From JANWXR01 sp033577755 (GTDB lineage: Bacteria; Chloroflexota; Anaerolineae; Anaerolineales; UBA6663), in assembly GCA_033577755.1 (NCBI GenBank), contig JAVQXV010000084.1, forward strand, positions 1 to 13,059: 13,059 bases of DNA, in the 5' to 3' direction. Below are positions 4,993 through 12,203 of the stretch, one piece after another. The notes below the pieces were generated by a model. The model did not search any database. It saw only the letters and a program-made list of their open reading frames with translations, and was not told the origin of the DNA. A program made the position numbers and the translations under genes. The stretch's first letter is position 1. Every line of letters starts with the position of its first letter.

Positions 4993-7362
4993 ATGGAAGC
5001 TTATTGCGTCAAGTGCAAAACCAAACGCGAGCTGACGGAGCCGCAGGCCGTCTTCACTGCAAGCGGCGCACCGGCGACGAAAGGCAAGTGCCCGGTCTGT
5101 GGGACGGCCTTGTTCCGTATGGGGTTAACCGAAGCACACGCCGGCCTGCCTAAACCGGAGAAGGTCGCGCGGCCCAACGCCAAGAAGAACGGCAACGGCT
5201 ACACCGGCCCGCGCTCGGGCAAGTTAGTTATCGTCGAGTCGCCGGCTAAGGCCAAGACCGTCGGGCGCTTTCTCGGCAAAGGCTACACCGTGCGCGCCTC
5301 TATCGGCCACGTCCGTGACCTGCTCAAGTCCACCCTCTCGGTGGATGTGGACAACAACTTCGAGCCGAAATACCGTGTCCCGAATGAGAAGAAGGAAATC
5401 GTCAAACAGCTAAAGGCGGAAGCGGCCCGCGCCGAGGAAATTTATCTGGCGACCGACCCCGACCGCGAGGGCGAGGCTATCTCCTGGCATTTGCTCGAGG
5501 CTGCCGAGATTGACCCGAAGCGCGCCCGCCGCGTGGTCTTTCACGAAATTACCGAGTCTGCAATCAAGGAAGCCTTCAGCCATCCGCGCAGCATCTCGAT
5601 GAACTTGGTCAACGCGCAGCAGACGCGCCGCATCCTCGATCGGCTGGTGGGCTATCCGTTGAGCCAGCTTTTGTGGAAGAAGGTGCGTGGTCGCCTCTCG
5701 GCAGGCCGGGTGCAAAGCGTGGCCGTGCGCCTGATCGTGGACCGCGAGCGGGAGATCAAAGCCTTCGTGCCCCAAGAGTACTGGAGTATCGAGGCGGAAC
5801 TGGTGAAGGCGCAGCCCAACGGCCAGGCATCGCTTAGGCCCTTCCGCGCCCGGCTGGTCAAGGTGGGTGAAGAGGAGGTAGGCACGGGCGAGGATTGCCT
5901 GCTCAAGACCGAGAGTCAGGTGCAGGCGCTGCTCGCCGATTTGCAGCCGGCGCGCTACTGGGTCTCGAAGGTGAAGACCGGCGAGCGCCGCCGCAACCCC
6001 GCCCCGCCGTTCACCACCAGCACGTTACAGCAGGAGGCCTCGCGCCGTCTGGGATTCTCTGCGCGGCGCACGATGGCGACTGCGCAGGAGTTATACGAGG
6101 GCATCGAGATCGGGCAGGGGCAGGCCGTCGGTCTGATTACCTACATGCGCACCGACAGCACCAACGTCAGCGCGCAGGCGCAGCAGGAGGCGCGCGAGTT
6201 CATCGGCGCACGCTATGGGCCGGAGTATTTGCCGGAGGAACCGCCCCAGTACAAGACGCGCTCCAAAGGCGCCCAGGAAGCGCACGAGGCCATCCGACCC
6301 ACGCTGGTGGCGCGCGAGCCGAAGGCCATCGCCGAGTTCCTTACCAAAGACCAACTCAAGCTGTACACCCTCATCTGGCAACGCTTCGTCGCCAGCCAGA
6401 TGACGCCCGCTATCTACGATACCATCGCGGTGGACATCACGGCGCAAAACAAGCAGGCCTATCTGTTCCGCGTCACCGGCTCGGCGGTGAAGTTCCCCGG
6501 CTTCCTGGTTGTGTATGAAGAGGCGCGTGACGAGGATGCTGCCGTCGAAGAAGAGGCGGATTTCAAATTCATCCCGCCGCTCAGCGTGGACGAGGCGCTC
6601 AACCTGGTGCGCCTGCTGCCGGAGCAACACTTCACCCAGCCGCCGCCGCGTTACACCGAGGCTTCGCTGGTGAAGGCGCTGGAGGAGTACGGCATCGGCC
6701 GGCCCTCCACCTACGCGCCCATCCTCTCCACCATCCAGCAGCGCGGCTACGTGGTCAAGGAGGACAAGCGCCTGTTGCCGACTGAGATGGGCATCACGGT
6801 GAACGACCTGCTCGTCCAGCGCTTCCCTGAGATTGTGGATGTGAGCTTCACGGCGCGGATGGAGGAGGAGCTGGACGAGGTGGCCGAAGGCCGGCGCGAG
6901 TGGCGCAGCGTGCTGCACGAGTTCTGGGGGCCGTTCTCGCGCGAGGTGAAGGCCGCCGAGGCCGATATGCCCGCCGTGAGCGCCGAGCCGGAGTACGCGG
7001 GCCGCGATTGCCCGAAGTGCGGCAAGCCGCTCATCTTCCGCCGGGGACGCTTCGGCAGGTTCGTCGGCTGTTCAGGCTTCCCGGCGTGCCGCCACACCGA
7101 GCCGTGGTTCGAGAAGGTGGGCGTGTTGTGTCCCAAGGATGGCGGCGAGCTGGTGGAGCGCAAGACCAAGAAGGGCCGCGTCTTCTACGGTTGCGCCAAC
7201 TACCCGCAGTGCGACTTCACCTCATGGCGGAAGCCGCTGCCGCAGCCGTGCCCCAACTGCGGCGGTCTGCTGGTGGCCGCTAACAAGAATCAGGCACAAT
7301 GCCTGAAGTGTGAGCGCGAGTTCGAGCTGGCCGGCCTGGTGGAGCCGGCGGCGGGTGACTGA
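4993..7362 (+). CDS. topA: DNA topoisomerase I with N-terminal Cys4 zinc ribbon
   Basis: Type IA topoisomerase that relaxes negative supercoils. The 789-residue product has an unusual N-terminal ribbon with C5-x2-C8 and C33-x2-C36, resembling the small DUF5679 proteins, then a Lys/Asn/Gly-rich linker. The Toprim domain follows (KLVIVESPAKAKTVGRFLG from residue 77, E82; TDPDREGE with D155, D157, E159), then the cap and gate domains with the active-site Y384 in GLITYMRTDSTN and R386. The C-terminus carries zinc ribbons: CPKCGKPL (from C673) with CSGFPAC, CPKDGGEL with CANYPQC (the second of these missing one Cys, CPKD), and CPNCGG with CLKC. The start at 4993 gives the ribbon MEAYCVKCKTKRE at the very N-terminus as in stand-alone homologues. 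It is 16 bases behind manC, with only a weak A-rich ribosome binding site. Confidence 0.96.
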   Translation: MEAYCVKCKTKRELTEPQAVFTASGAPATKGKCPVCGTALFRMGLTEAHAGLPKPEKVARPNAKKNGNGYTGPRSGKLVIVESPAKAKTVGRFLGKGYTVRASIGHVRDLLKSTLSVDVDNNFEPKYRVPNEKKEIVKQLKAEAARAEEIYLATDPDREGEAISWHLLEAAEIDPKRARRVVFHEITESAIKEAFSHPRSISMNLVNAQQTRRILDRLVGYPLSQLLWKKVRGRLSAGRVQSVAVRLIVDREREIKAFVPQEYWSIEAELVKAQPNGQASLRPFRARLVKVGEEEVGTGEDCLLKTESQVQALLADLQPARYWVSKVKTGERRRNPAPPFTTSTLQQEASRRLGFSARRTMATAQELYEGIEIGQGQAVGLITYMRTDSTNVSAQAQQEAREFIGARYGPEYLPEEPPQYKTRSKGAQEAHEAIRPTLVAREPKAIAEFLTKDQLKLYTLIWQRFVASQMTPAIYDTIAVDITAQNKQAYLFRVTGSAVKFPGFLVVYEEARDEDAAVEEEADFKFIPPLSVDEALNLVRLLPEQHFTQPPPRYTEASLVKALEEYGIGRPSTYAPILSTIQQRGYVVKEDKRLLPTEMGITVNDLLVQRFPEIVDVSFTARMEEELDEVAEGRREWRSVLHEFWGPFSREVKAAEADMPAVSAEPEYAGRDCPKCGKPLIFRRGRFGRFVGCSGFPACRHTEPWFEKVGVLCPKDGGELVERKTKKGRVFYGCANYPQCDFTSWRKPLPQPCPNCGGLLVAANKNQAQCLKCEREFELAGLVEPAAGD

Positions 7363-7517
7363 GTCGGAGCTAGGCCGGAGAGCCATTTCTGGTTTCTGGA
7401 TGTCAATGCAGCTCGGCTCTTGTACGCGCCGGTGGTGCGCAGTCGTTAGCGCCGGTTTATGAACTCCAGAGACTGAGCGAAGTCGAGATCGGAGTGGTGA
7501 AAGATAGGTGGGCCGAC

Positions 7518-8312
7518 ATGACCCTAAAAGAACGCGTGTGGCGCTGGCTCGAAGTGGAACAGACCGCGGATGGCCAGGCGCACTATGACCTGTTCGACTG
7601 GTTCCTCCTCGTTCTCATTTTTCTCAACGTGCTGGCCGCCATCATCGGCACAGTGGCCGTCGTCGAGCAGCAATTCGGCTTCTATCTACATGCCTTTGAA
7701 GTTTTCTCCGTCGGCGTGTTCACCGTGGAATACCTGGCGCGGCTGTGGGCCTGCACCGTCGTTCCACGCTACGCCCACCCGGTCTGGGGCCGGCTGCGCT
7801 TTGCGCTTACCCCGCTGGCGCTGATTGACCTGCTGGCGATCCTGCCGTTTTACCTGCCGCTGCTTGGCGTGGACCTGCGCGTTGTGCGCGTGTTTCGCCT
7901 GGCTCGCCTCTTCCGCGTAGCCAAGCTGGGGCGCTACGTGGAGAGCCTGCAACTGTTTGGGCATATCTGGCAAAACAAGCGGGACGAGCTGATCGTGACT
8001 TCGGTGCTATGGCTGTTTCTGCTCATCACCTCGGCCTCGCTGATGTACTACGCCGAGCATGACGCACAGCCGGAGGCCTTCTCCAGCGTACCGGCGACGA
8101 TGTGGTGGGCTATCACCACGCTGACGACGGTGGGATATGGCGACATGTATCCGGTCACGCCCGTGGGACGTTTTCTCGGAGCGCTCGTGGCCGTGCTGGG
8201 CATCGGCCTGTTCGCGCTGCCCACCGCCATCCTCGGCGCCGGCTTCATCGAAGCCATTCAGGAGCGGAAGCGCAAGCGCGTCTGCCCGCACTGCGGCCAG
8301 CCGCTTGAATAG
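7518..8312 (+). CDS. Six-helix voltage-gated-type potassium channel
   Basis: Membrane potassium channel, 264 residues. S1 about 27-49, S2 about 54-80, S3 about 95-117, S4 about 119-140, S5 about 158-178, pore helix with the filter TVGYGD (204-209), and S6 about 217-241. S4 has a full voltage-sensor pattern with a basic residue every third position: R121, R124, R127, R130, R133, K136, R139. The C-terminus ends in CPHCGQPLE, a lone CxxC that would need a partner chain or a second pair to bind zinc. I chose the ATG at 7518 because AGGTGG (7506-7511) lies six bases before it; an in-frame GTG at 7494 would add eight residues. The gene is the last of the plus-strand run and converges with the agmatinase gene, leaving only 23 bases between. 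Confidence 0.93.
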   Translation: MTLKERVWRWLEVEQTADGQAHYDLFDWFLLVLIFLNVLAAIIGTVAVVEQQFGFYLHAFEVFSVGVFTVEYLARLWACTVVPRYAHPVWGRLRFALTPLALIDLLAILPFYLPLLGVDLRVVRVFRLARLFRVAKLGRYVESLQLFGHIWQNKRDELIVTSVLWLFLLITSASLMYYAEHDAQPEAFSSVPATMWWAITTLTTVGYGDMYPVTPVGRFLGALVAVLGIGLFALPTAILGAGFIEAIQERKRKRVCPHCGQPLE

Positions 8313-8335
8313 CCCCTCGACCCCAAGGCGGTTCG

Positions 8336-9265
8336 CTATCGCATCGCCCGCAGCGCCACGAACTCAAATGCGATGTTGGCGGCCAGCAGGGCGGTGATGT
8401 CGCCGTGGTCGTATTGAGGGTTGACCTCCACCAAATCAAAGCCCACCAGGTTCAGCCCCTTCAATCCGCGCACAAGGTGCAGCAACTGATGGCTGGTGAA
8501 GCCGCCCACCTCCGGCGTGCCGGTGCCGGGCGCGTAAGCCGGGTCGGCCACGTCAATATCGAAGGTGACGAAGACCGGGCCGGAAGCGGTCTCGTGAATG
8601 GCCGTGATGAGCGCCGGGACGCCGAGGGCCGCAGCCTCGTCCATCGTGATGACGCGCACGCCGCACTGCCGTGCCCAGTCCCAGTCGTCCGGCCCACCCG
8701 TCGAGCCGCGCAAACCGATCTGGATGTAGGCTTCCGGCCGAATCAGCCCTTCCTCAATGGCGCGGCGATAGATGGTGCCGTGGCTGTACGGCTGGCCGGG
8801 ATACTCGCTGTCCCAGGTGTCAGGATGTGAGTCGAAGTGGACGACGGACAGCGGCCCGAAGCGCTTGGCGTGTGCGCGCAGCAGCGGCAGGCTAATGGAG
8901 TGGTCGCCTCCGAGGGCTAGCACCGTCGCGCCCGTCTCCAAAATGGCCAGCACTTCCGCTTCGGTGTTGCGGAAGGTATCTGTAACAGAGGGCGGTACAA
9001 CCTCTACATCGCCGTAGTCCACCACGCGCAGCACATCCAGCGGCCTGAGCCGGTGTGAGTTGTGATAGCCCCAGATCATGGCCGAGGCGGCGCGGATGGC
9101 GCGCGGCCCGAAGCGCGCGCCGCTGCGATATGACGTGGCGCTGTCGTAGGGCACGCCGACGATGACCATGTCCGCGCCGGCCAGGTCGCGCGTGGCCGGG
9201 CAGCGCATGAAGGATGTGATGCCGGAGAACGGTTGCAAGTGTTCGCCGAAAGCGGAAGCAGGCAT
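8336..9265 (-). CDS. speB: Agmatinase-family ureohydrolase
   Basis: Binuclear-metal hydrolase of the arginase/agmatinase superfamily; the likely reaction is agmatine to putrescine and urea. The 309-residue product shows all metal ligands: GGDHSI (119-124, H122), FDSHPDTW (144-151, D145, H147, D149) and FDIDVADPAYAPGTGTPE (235-252, D236, D238), with YSHGTIYRRAIEEG (160-173) typical of the SpeB branch. Length is normal. The ATG at 9265-9263 has GGAGG four bases upstream; a TTG at 9280 in the same frame is less likely. The superfamily also contains guanidinobutyrase, formiminoglutamase and guanidine hydrolase, and substrate cannot be fixed from sequence. A long leader with a small reading frame and two hairpins precedes it (9266-9508), suggesting regulation by attenuation. 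Confidence 0.88.
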   Translation of the reverse strand: MPASAFGEHLQPFSGITSFMRCPATRDLAGADMVIVGVPYDSATSYRSGARFGPRAIRAASAMIWGYHNSHRLRPLDVLRVVDYGDVEVVPPSVTDTFRNTEAEVLAILETGATVLALGGDHSISLPLLRAHAKRFGPLSVVHFDSHPDTWDSEYPGQPYSHGTIYRRAIEEGLIRPEAYIQIGLRGSTGGPDDWDWARQCGVRVITMDEAAALGVPALITAIHETASGPVFVTFDIDVADPAYAPGTGTPEVGGFTSHQLLHLVRGLKGLNLVGFDLVEVNPQYDHGDITALLAANIAFEFVALRAMR

Positions 9266-9275
9266 TGGGCCTCCA

Positions 9276-9309
9276 AACAAAACGACCCTGAGCGTTGTGG
9301 CTCAAGGTC
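9276..9309 (-). terminator. Terminator-like hairpin just before the agmatinase ribosome binding site
   Basis: On the minus strand GACCTTGAGC (9309-9300), loop CACAAC, GCTCAGGGTC (9293-9284), then GTTTTGTTTGG. The stem has ten pairs, one of them G-U, and the following stretch is T-rich although broken by a G. The agmatinase GGAGG follows directly at 9274-9270, so termination here would block the gene and read-through would express it. It could instead be a dispersed repeat, since CCCTGAGCG words occur elsewhere in the window. Confidence 0.5.
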
Positions 9310-9317
9310 GGTGGCGG

Positions 9318-9341
9318 CTCAGACCGGCAGGCCGGTTTGAG
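9318..9341 (-). promoter_or_regulatory. Leader hairpin directly after the small-frame stop codon
   Basis: Arms CTCAAACCGGC (9341-9331) and GCCGGTCTGAG (9328-9318) pair at ten of eleven positions. The left arm starts at the base after the TAG of the 30-codon frame (9344-9342), so a ribosome on the last codons would cover it. Its right arm (CTGAGC, 9322-9317) is complementary to GCTCAG (9293-9288) in the 3' arm of the terminator-like hairpin, and GCTCAA (9342-9337) to TTGAGC (9305-9300) in its 5' arm. Confidence 0.45.
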
Positions 9342-9434
9342 CTATGAGAGATAGTTCATGAGCAGAACGGTGATAATGACGAGCAAGCGGCGGAAGGTGT
9401 AGCCGGGGATGCGGTAGCGTCTCGGAGTGAACAT
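9342..9434 (-). CDS. Candidate 30-residue leader peptide or small membrane protein upstream of agmatinase
   Basis: Thirty codons from ATG (9434-9432) to TAG (9344-9342). The N-terminal half is basic (starts MFTPRRYRIPGYTFRR, five Arg in 16 residues) and the rest is hydrophobic (LLVIITVLLMNYL). GAGGTG lies ten bases upstream of the ATG, or seven before an in-frame GTG at 9437; an in-frame TGA three codons upstream of the ATG prevents a longer product. The binding site also lies in an inverted repeat (GTTCAC and GTGAAC, plus-strand 9427-9432 and 9442-9447) that could mask it. It lies between an extended -10 promoter and two hairpins that precede the agmatinase gene. It may act in cis as an arrest or leader peptide, or be a free small membrane protein; I do not recognise the family. 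Confidence 0.45.
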   Translation of the reverse strand: MFTPRRYRIPGYTFRRLLVIITVLLMNYLS

Positions 9435-9499
9435 CACCGTAGTTCACCTCGCAGGTGTCAGGACAGCCTAAAGCTGCCATTGCCGATTGAAGCACCCAA

Positions 9500-9508
9500 A
9501 TGATACCA
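9500..9508 (-). promoter_or_regulatory. Extended -10 promoter for the agmatinase leader
   Basis: On the minus strand TGG-TATCAT (9508-9500): TG one base before a hexamer matching TATAAT at five of six positions. No good -35 is seen, as is acceptable for an extended -10. Transcription would start near 9493, about 60 bases before the small reading frame and 228 before the agmatinase ATG. Confidence 0.4.
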
Positions 9509-9589
9509 GTCATTGTCGTTGTCTGTGCGTTCGAGTTTGGATAGAAAACCGGGACATGGTGGCCCTCCTGGCCGTGGAGGGAGTTGGTA

Positions 9590-9618
9590 CACGGATGGCA
9601 CGGATGAGCAAGAATGAC
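9590..9618. repeat. Short CACGGATG tandem repeat
   Basis: CACGGATGG, CACGGATGAG and CAAGAATGAC in a row, a small relative of the 10-bp CACGAATG tandem at 12241-12321. Non-coding, in the spacer between the agmatinase leader and the EamA gene's 3' end. Confidence 0.5.
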
Positions 9619-9663
9619 GCTGAGCTATGAATTTCCCCTAGCGCCGGACACAGCTTTTCTCCA

Positions 9664-9812
9664 CGCTCTCCGCGCGCTTCGCGGTGAGTCGGCCTCTTTA
9701 CAAACGTGCTGTGACTCCACTGCCAAAACTACGCTCTCACCGCGAAGAGCGCAGCGAATAGCGCAAAGACTTCGCCTTCGTTTTTCCTTCGCGTTCTTGG
9801 CGTCTTCGCGGT
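9664..9812. repeat. ACCGCGAAGA-word inverted repeats downstream of the EamA gene
   Basis: CTTCGCGGTGAG (9677-9688) is the exact inverse of CTCACCGCGAAG (9736-9747), and ACCGCGAAGA (9739-9748) the exact inverse of TCTTCGCGGT (9803-9812). The middle copy can therefore pair with either neighbour. Words such as GCGCAAAGAC, CCTTCGCGTTCTTGGCG fill the rest. The right-hand foldback could end or protect the EamA transcript, but no U tract follows. The bases 9813-9855 hold nothing recognisable. Confidence 0.6.
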
Positions 9813-9855
9813 TCAGATGGGCTTTTTACAGTAGAGCCTGCTGTGCGTTTCGTGA

Positions 9856-10779
9856 TCACCCCCGCCGCATTGTCACCACCGCGATGCCGGTCACCACGGC
9901 CAGCCCGCCCAGCAGCGCCTGTGCGCCCGGCCAAATCCCGAACAGCGCCAGCGACCACAGGATGGCCACCACCGGGCTGAAGGTGAGCACCAGCGAGTGC
10001 AGGGTGATGGTCAGCCGGCGCAACGCCAAGTAGTACAGCGCGCGGCTAATGACCACATCTACCGTTCCGGCCACGAAGAGCAGCAACCACGTCGTCGCAT
10101 CCGGCCATTGCCACGCCCCCTGCGCAGTGACGGCCAGCAGCAAAAAGCCCGTCGTCGCGGCCAGCCGCCAGACGAAGAACTCCAAAAAGGCCATCTCCCC
10201 GCCGTGGCGCTTGACCAGCGCGGCATGCACGGCGTAAAGCAACGCCGAGCCGATGACCAGCAGCGAGCCGAGACGGAAATAGTCGCCGGGCTGGAAGGAG
10301 ATGAGGCCGGCGCCGAACAGCGTGAGCGCCGCGCCTGCCCACTGTCGCCTGCTCAGCCGGTCACGCAGCCAGAGCACGCCCAGTGCCAGCCCGAACAGGA
10401 TGGAAGTCTGCGAGAGCAGCGAGGCCGCGCCGGGGTCCACGAACCCGACCGCGGCGTAGTTGAGGGTGGTGCTCAGCGCTACCAGCCCGCCGACGGCGAG
10501 GAAGAACCAGCGATGTTTCCAAAACGTGCCGGGCCGCAGTTGCCCGCGCACGGCGGCGAAGCCGGCAATTTGTAGCGTGGCGATGCCGAGCACAAAGGCC
10601 ACCGCGGTCACCGGCGGCAACCGCCCGTGCAGGGCGCGCGCAAAGACGAAGTGCAGGCCGTCTACGGCCAGCAGCGCGACGACGAGCAGTGGAGCGTTCA
10701 GCCTGTCCGCCGGCGATAGACCGCCGTCCGCCAACCGCGTTCCGCCGTCTGCCGCCGGCATCCCACCGCCTGTCGTCAT
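9856..10779 (-). CDS. EamA-family (DMT superfamily) transporter
   Basis: Inner-membrane carrier of the drug/metabolite transporter superfamily, often exporting amino acids or other small metabolites. The 307-residue product is almost wholly hydrophobic, with about ten segments in two EamA repeats (about 29-155 and 165-303). The first repeat includes LSTTLNYAAVGFVDPGAASLL, cited here as positions 97-117, and the second SALLYAVHAALVKR, VDVVISRALYYLALRRL and a final LLGGLAVVTGIAVV helix. The N-terminal 25 residues are polar and rich in Gly and Asp. Its ATG (10779-10777) overlaps the TGA (10778-10776) of the upstream dipeptidase gene in an ATGA arrangement, so the two are probably translationally coupled. 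Substrate unknown; the neighbour suggests an amino acid or small peptide product, but this is inference. Confidence 0.85.
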   Translation of the reverse strand: MTTGGGMPAADGGTRLADGGLSPADRLNAPLLVVALLAVDGLHFVFARALHGRLPPVTAVAFVLGIATLQIAGFAAVRGQLRPGTFWKHRWFFLAVGGLVALSTTLNYAAVGFVDPGAASLLSQTSILFGLALGVLWLRDRLSRRQWAGAALTLFGAGLISFQPGDYFRLGSLLVIGSALLYAVHAALVKRHGGEMAFLEFFVWRLAATTGFLLLAVTAQGAWQWPDATTWLLLFVAGTVDVVISRALYYLALRRLTITLHSLVLTFSPVVAILWSLALFGIWPGAQALLGGLAVVTGIAVVTMRRG

Positions 10780-12149
10780 CCCGCAAGGTTGGCAAAGAAG
10801 CGCATGTACGTCTCGATGCCGCGATAGTAGTTGGGCAGATATTGCTTCTCGTTCGGCGAGTGGATGTTGTCGTCGCGCAGGCCGAAGCCGAGCATAATTG
10901 AGTCCACGCCGAGGATTTGTTTGGTGAGCACCACCACCGGCACGCTGCCGCCCGCCAGCTCGAAGACGGGCTTCACGCCGAAGGTGGCCTCCAGCGCCGC
11001 GACCGCCGCCTGAACGTAGGGCGTATCGCGCGGGGTGATGGCCGCCGGGCCGCCCGCCAGCGCCTTCAGCTCCCAGCGCACGGCCTTGGGCGCGCGCTGC
11101 TCCAAGTAGGCGCGCAGTTGCTGCTCCACCTCGTTGTGGTCCTGATAAGGCACCAAGCGCATCGAAATCTTTGCCATAGCTTTGGCCGGCAGCACCGTCT
11201 TGCTGCCTTCGCCGGTGAAGCCGGAGAGCAGGCCGTTGACCTCCAGCGTGGGCCGCGCGCCGAAGCGCTCCACCGTGGTGTAACCCTTCTCGCCGTACAG
11301 CGCCGGCGCGCCCGTCATCTTCAGCCAGGTCGCGTCGTCGTGCGGCAGGCGTCTCAGCTCGGCACGCTCTTCCTCAGAAAGGGTGCGCACTTTGTCGTAG
11401 AAGCCGGGCAGGGTGACGCGGCCATCGGCATCGTGCATGCCGGCGATGAGTTCGCACAGCGCCTGCGCCGGATTGAGAATGGTTCCGCCGAAGGTTCCGG
11501 AGTGCAGGTCATGGTCAGGCCCGTGCACCCACAGCTCGAAGTAGGCCAGTCCGCGCAGGCCATAGATGATGCTTGGCAGGTTCTTCTCGATGATGCCCGA
11601 ATCGGCGTTGAGGGCCACGTCGCAGCGGAGCTTCTCGGCGTGCGCGCGCATGAACTCGCCCAGGCTCGGCGAGCCGATCTCCTCTTCGCCCTCGATCATC
11701 ACCTTGACGTTGACGCTCAGCTCGCCGTGCCGGAGCAGCGCCTCCAACGCCTTGAGGAAAGCGTGCACCTGTCCCTTCATGTCGCTGGCCCCGCGCGCGT
11801 AGATGTAGTCGTCGTCGCGCACCGTCGGCTCGAACGGCCCGGCTTTCCACTCGTTCAACGGGTCCACCGGCTGCACGTCGTAGTGGCCGTACACCAGCAC
11901 GGTCGGTTTGCCGGGCGCGCCCAGCCACTCGCCGTACACCACCGGGTGGCCACTCGTCGGCATAACCTCCACGTTCTGAAGGCCCAGGCTGCGGAGCTGC
12001 GCGGCCACCCACTCGGCGCAGCGCCGGATGTCGGGTTTGTGTTCGGAGAGCGTGGAGATGCTGGGGATGCGCAGGAAGTCTTTCAGTTCGTCCAGGTAGC
12101 GGTCGCGGTTCTGCGCGGCGAACGCCAGGGCGCGGGTCGGTTCGGGCAT
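10776..12149 (-). CDS. M20-family zinc dipeptidase
   Basis: Cytoplasmic di-zinc aminoacyl hydrolase of the M20 dipeptidase (CNDP-like/PepV-like) branch, 457 residues. Metal and catalytic residues are visible: VYGHYDVQP (86-94, H89 and D91), ARGASDMKGQ (118-127, bridging D123), IEGEEEIGS (152-160, general base and metal Glu), NADSG (181-185, D183), and DDNIHSPNE (426-434, H430). The lid/dimerisation region includes HDLHSGTFGG. The ATG at 12149-12147 has AAGGAG five bases upstream. The same frame runs 56 codons further upstream, but that part is tandem-repeat and C-rich leader DNA and should not be annotated. The promoter is the extended -10 at 12212-12204. It is followed by the overlapping EamA gene. 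Other possibilities are succinyl-diaminopimelate desuccinylase-like or carboxypeptidase activity, less likely given the full-length dipeptidase motifs. Confidence 0.92.
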   Translation of the reverse strand: MPEPTRALAFAAQNRDRYLDELKDFLRIPSISTLSEHKPDIRRCAEWVAAQLRSLGLQNVEVMPTSGHPVVYGEWLGAPGKPTVLVYGHYDVQPVDPLNEWKAGPFEPTVRDDDYIYARGASDMKGQVHAFLKALEALLRHGELSVNVKVMIEGEEEIGSPSLGEFMRAHAEKLRCDVALNADSGIIEKNLPSIIYGLRGLAYFELWVHGPDHDLHSGTFGGTILNPAQALCELIAGMHDADGRVTLPGFYDKVRTLSEEERAELRRLPHDDATWLKMTGAPALYGEKGYTTVERFGARPTLEVNGLLSGFTGEGSKTVLPAKAMAKISMRLVPYQDHNEVEQQLRAYLEQRAPKAVRWELKALAGGPAAITPRDTPYVQAAVAALEATFGVKPVFELAGGSVPVVVLTKQILGVDSIMLGFGLRDDNIHSPNEKQYLPNYYRGIETYMRFFANLAG

Positions 12150-12173
12150 GGAGGCTCCTTGGGAGTGAAGATT

Positions 12174-12203
12174 GGGGATTGGGGATTTTGGGTTGCGGAG
12201 GGG
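12174..12203 (+). other. G-quadruplex motif next to the dipeptidase promoter
   Basis: Four G runs on the plus strand: GGGG (12174-12177), GGGG (12181-12184), GGG (12190-12192), GGGG (12200-12203), with loops of 3, 5 and 7 bases, fitting the usual G3+N1-7 rule. It is the template strand for the M20 gene and lies between the -10 element and the ribosome binding site. Whether it folds is unknown. Confidence 0.45.

Noticed and set aside
6091..6918. 275-codon minus-strand frame
   Set aside because: Antisense shadow of topA produced by high GC in third positions.
9319..9513. 64-codon minus-strand frame overlapping the candidate leader peptide
   Set aside because: Its ATG lies upstream of the -10 element and would not be in the transcript; the 30-codon frame has a ribosome binding site.
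9614..10033. 139-codon plus-strand frame
   Set aside because: Half is word-repeat DNA and half is antisense to the EamA gene; no plausible protein features.
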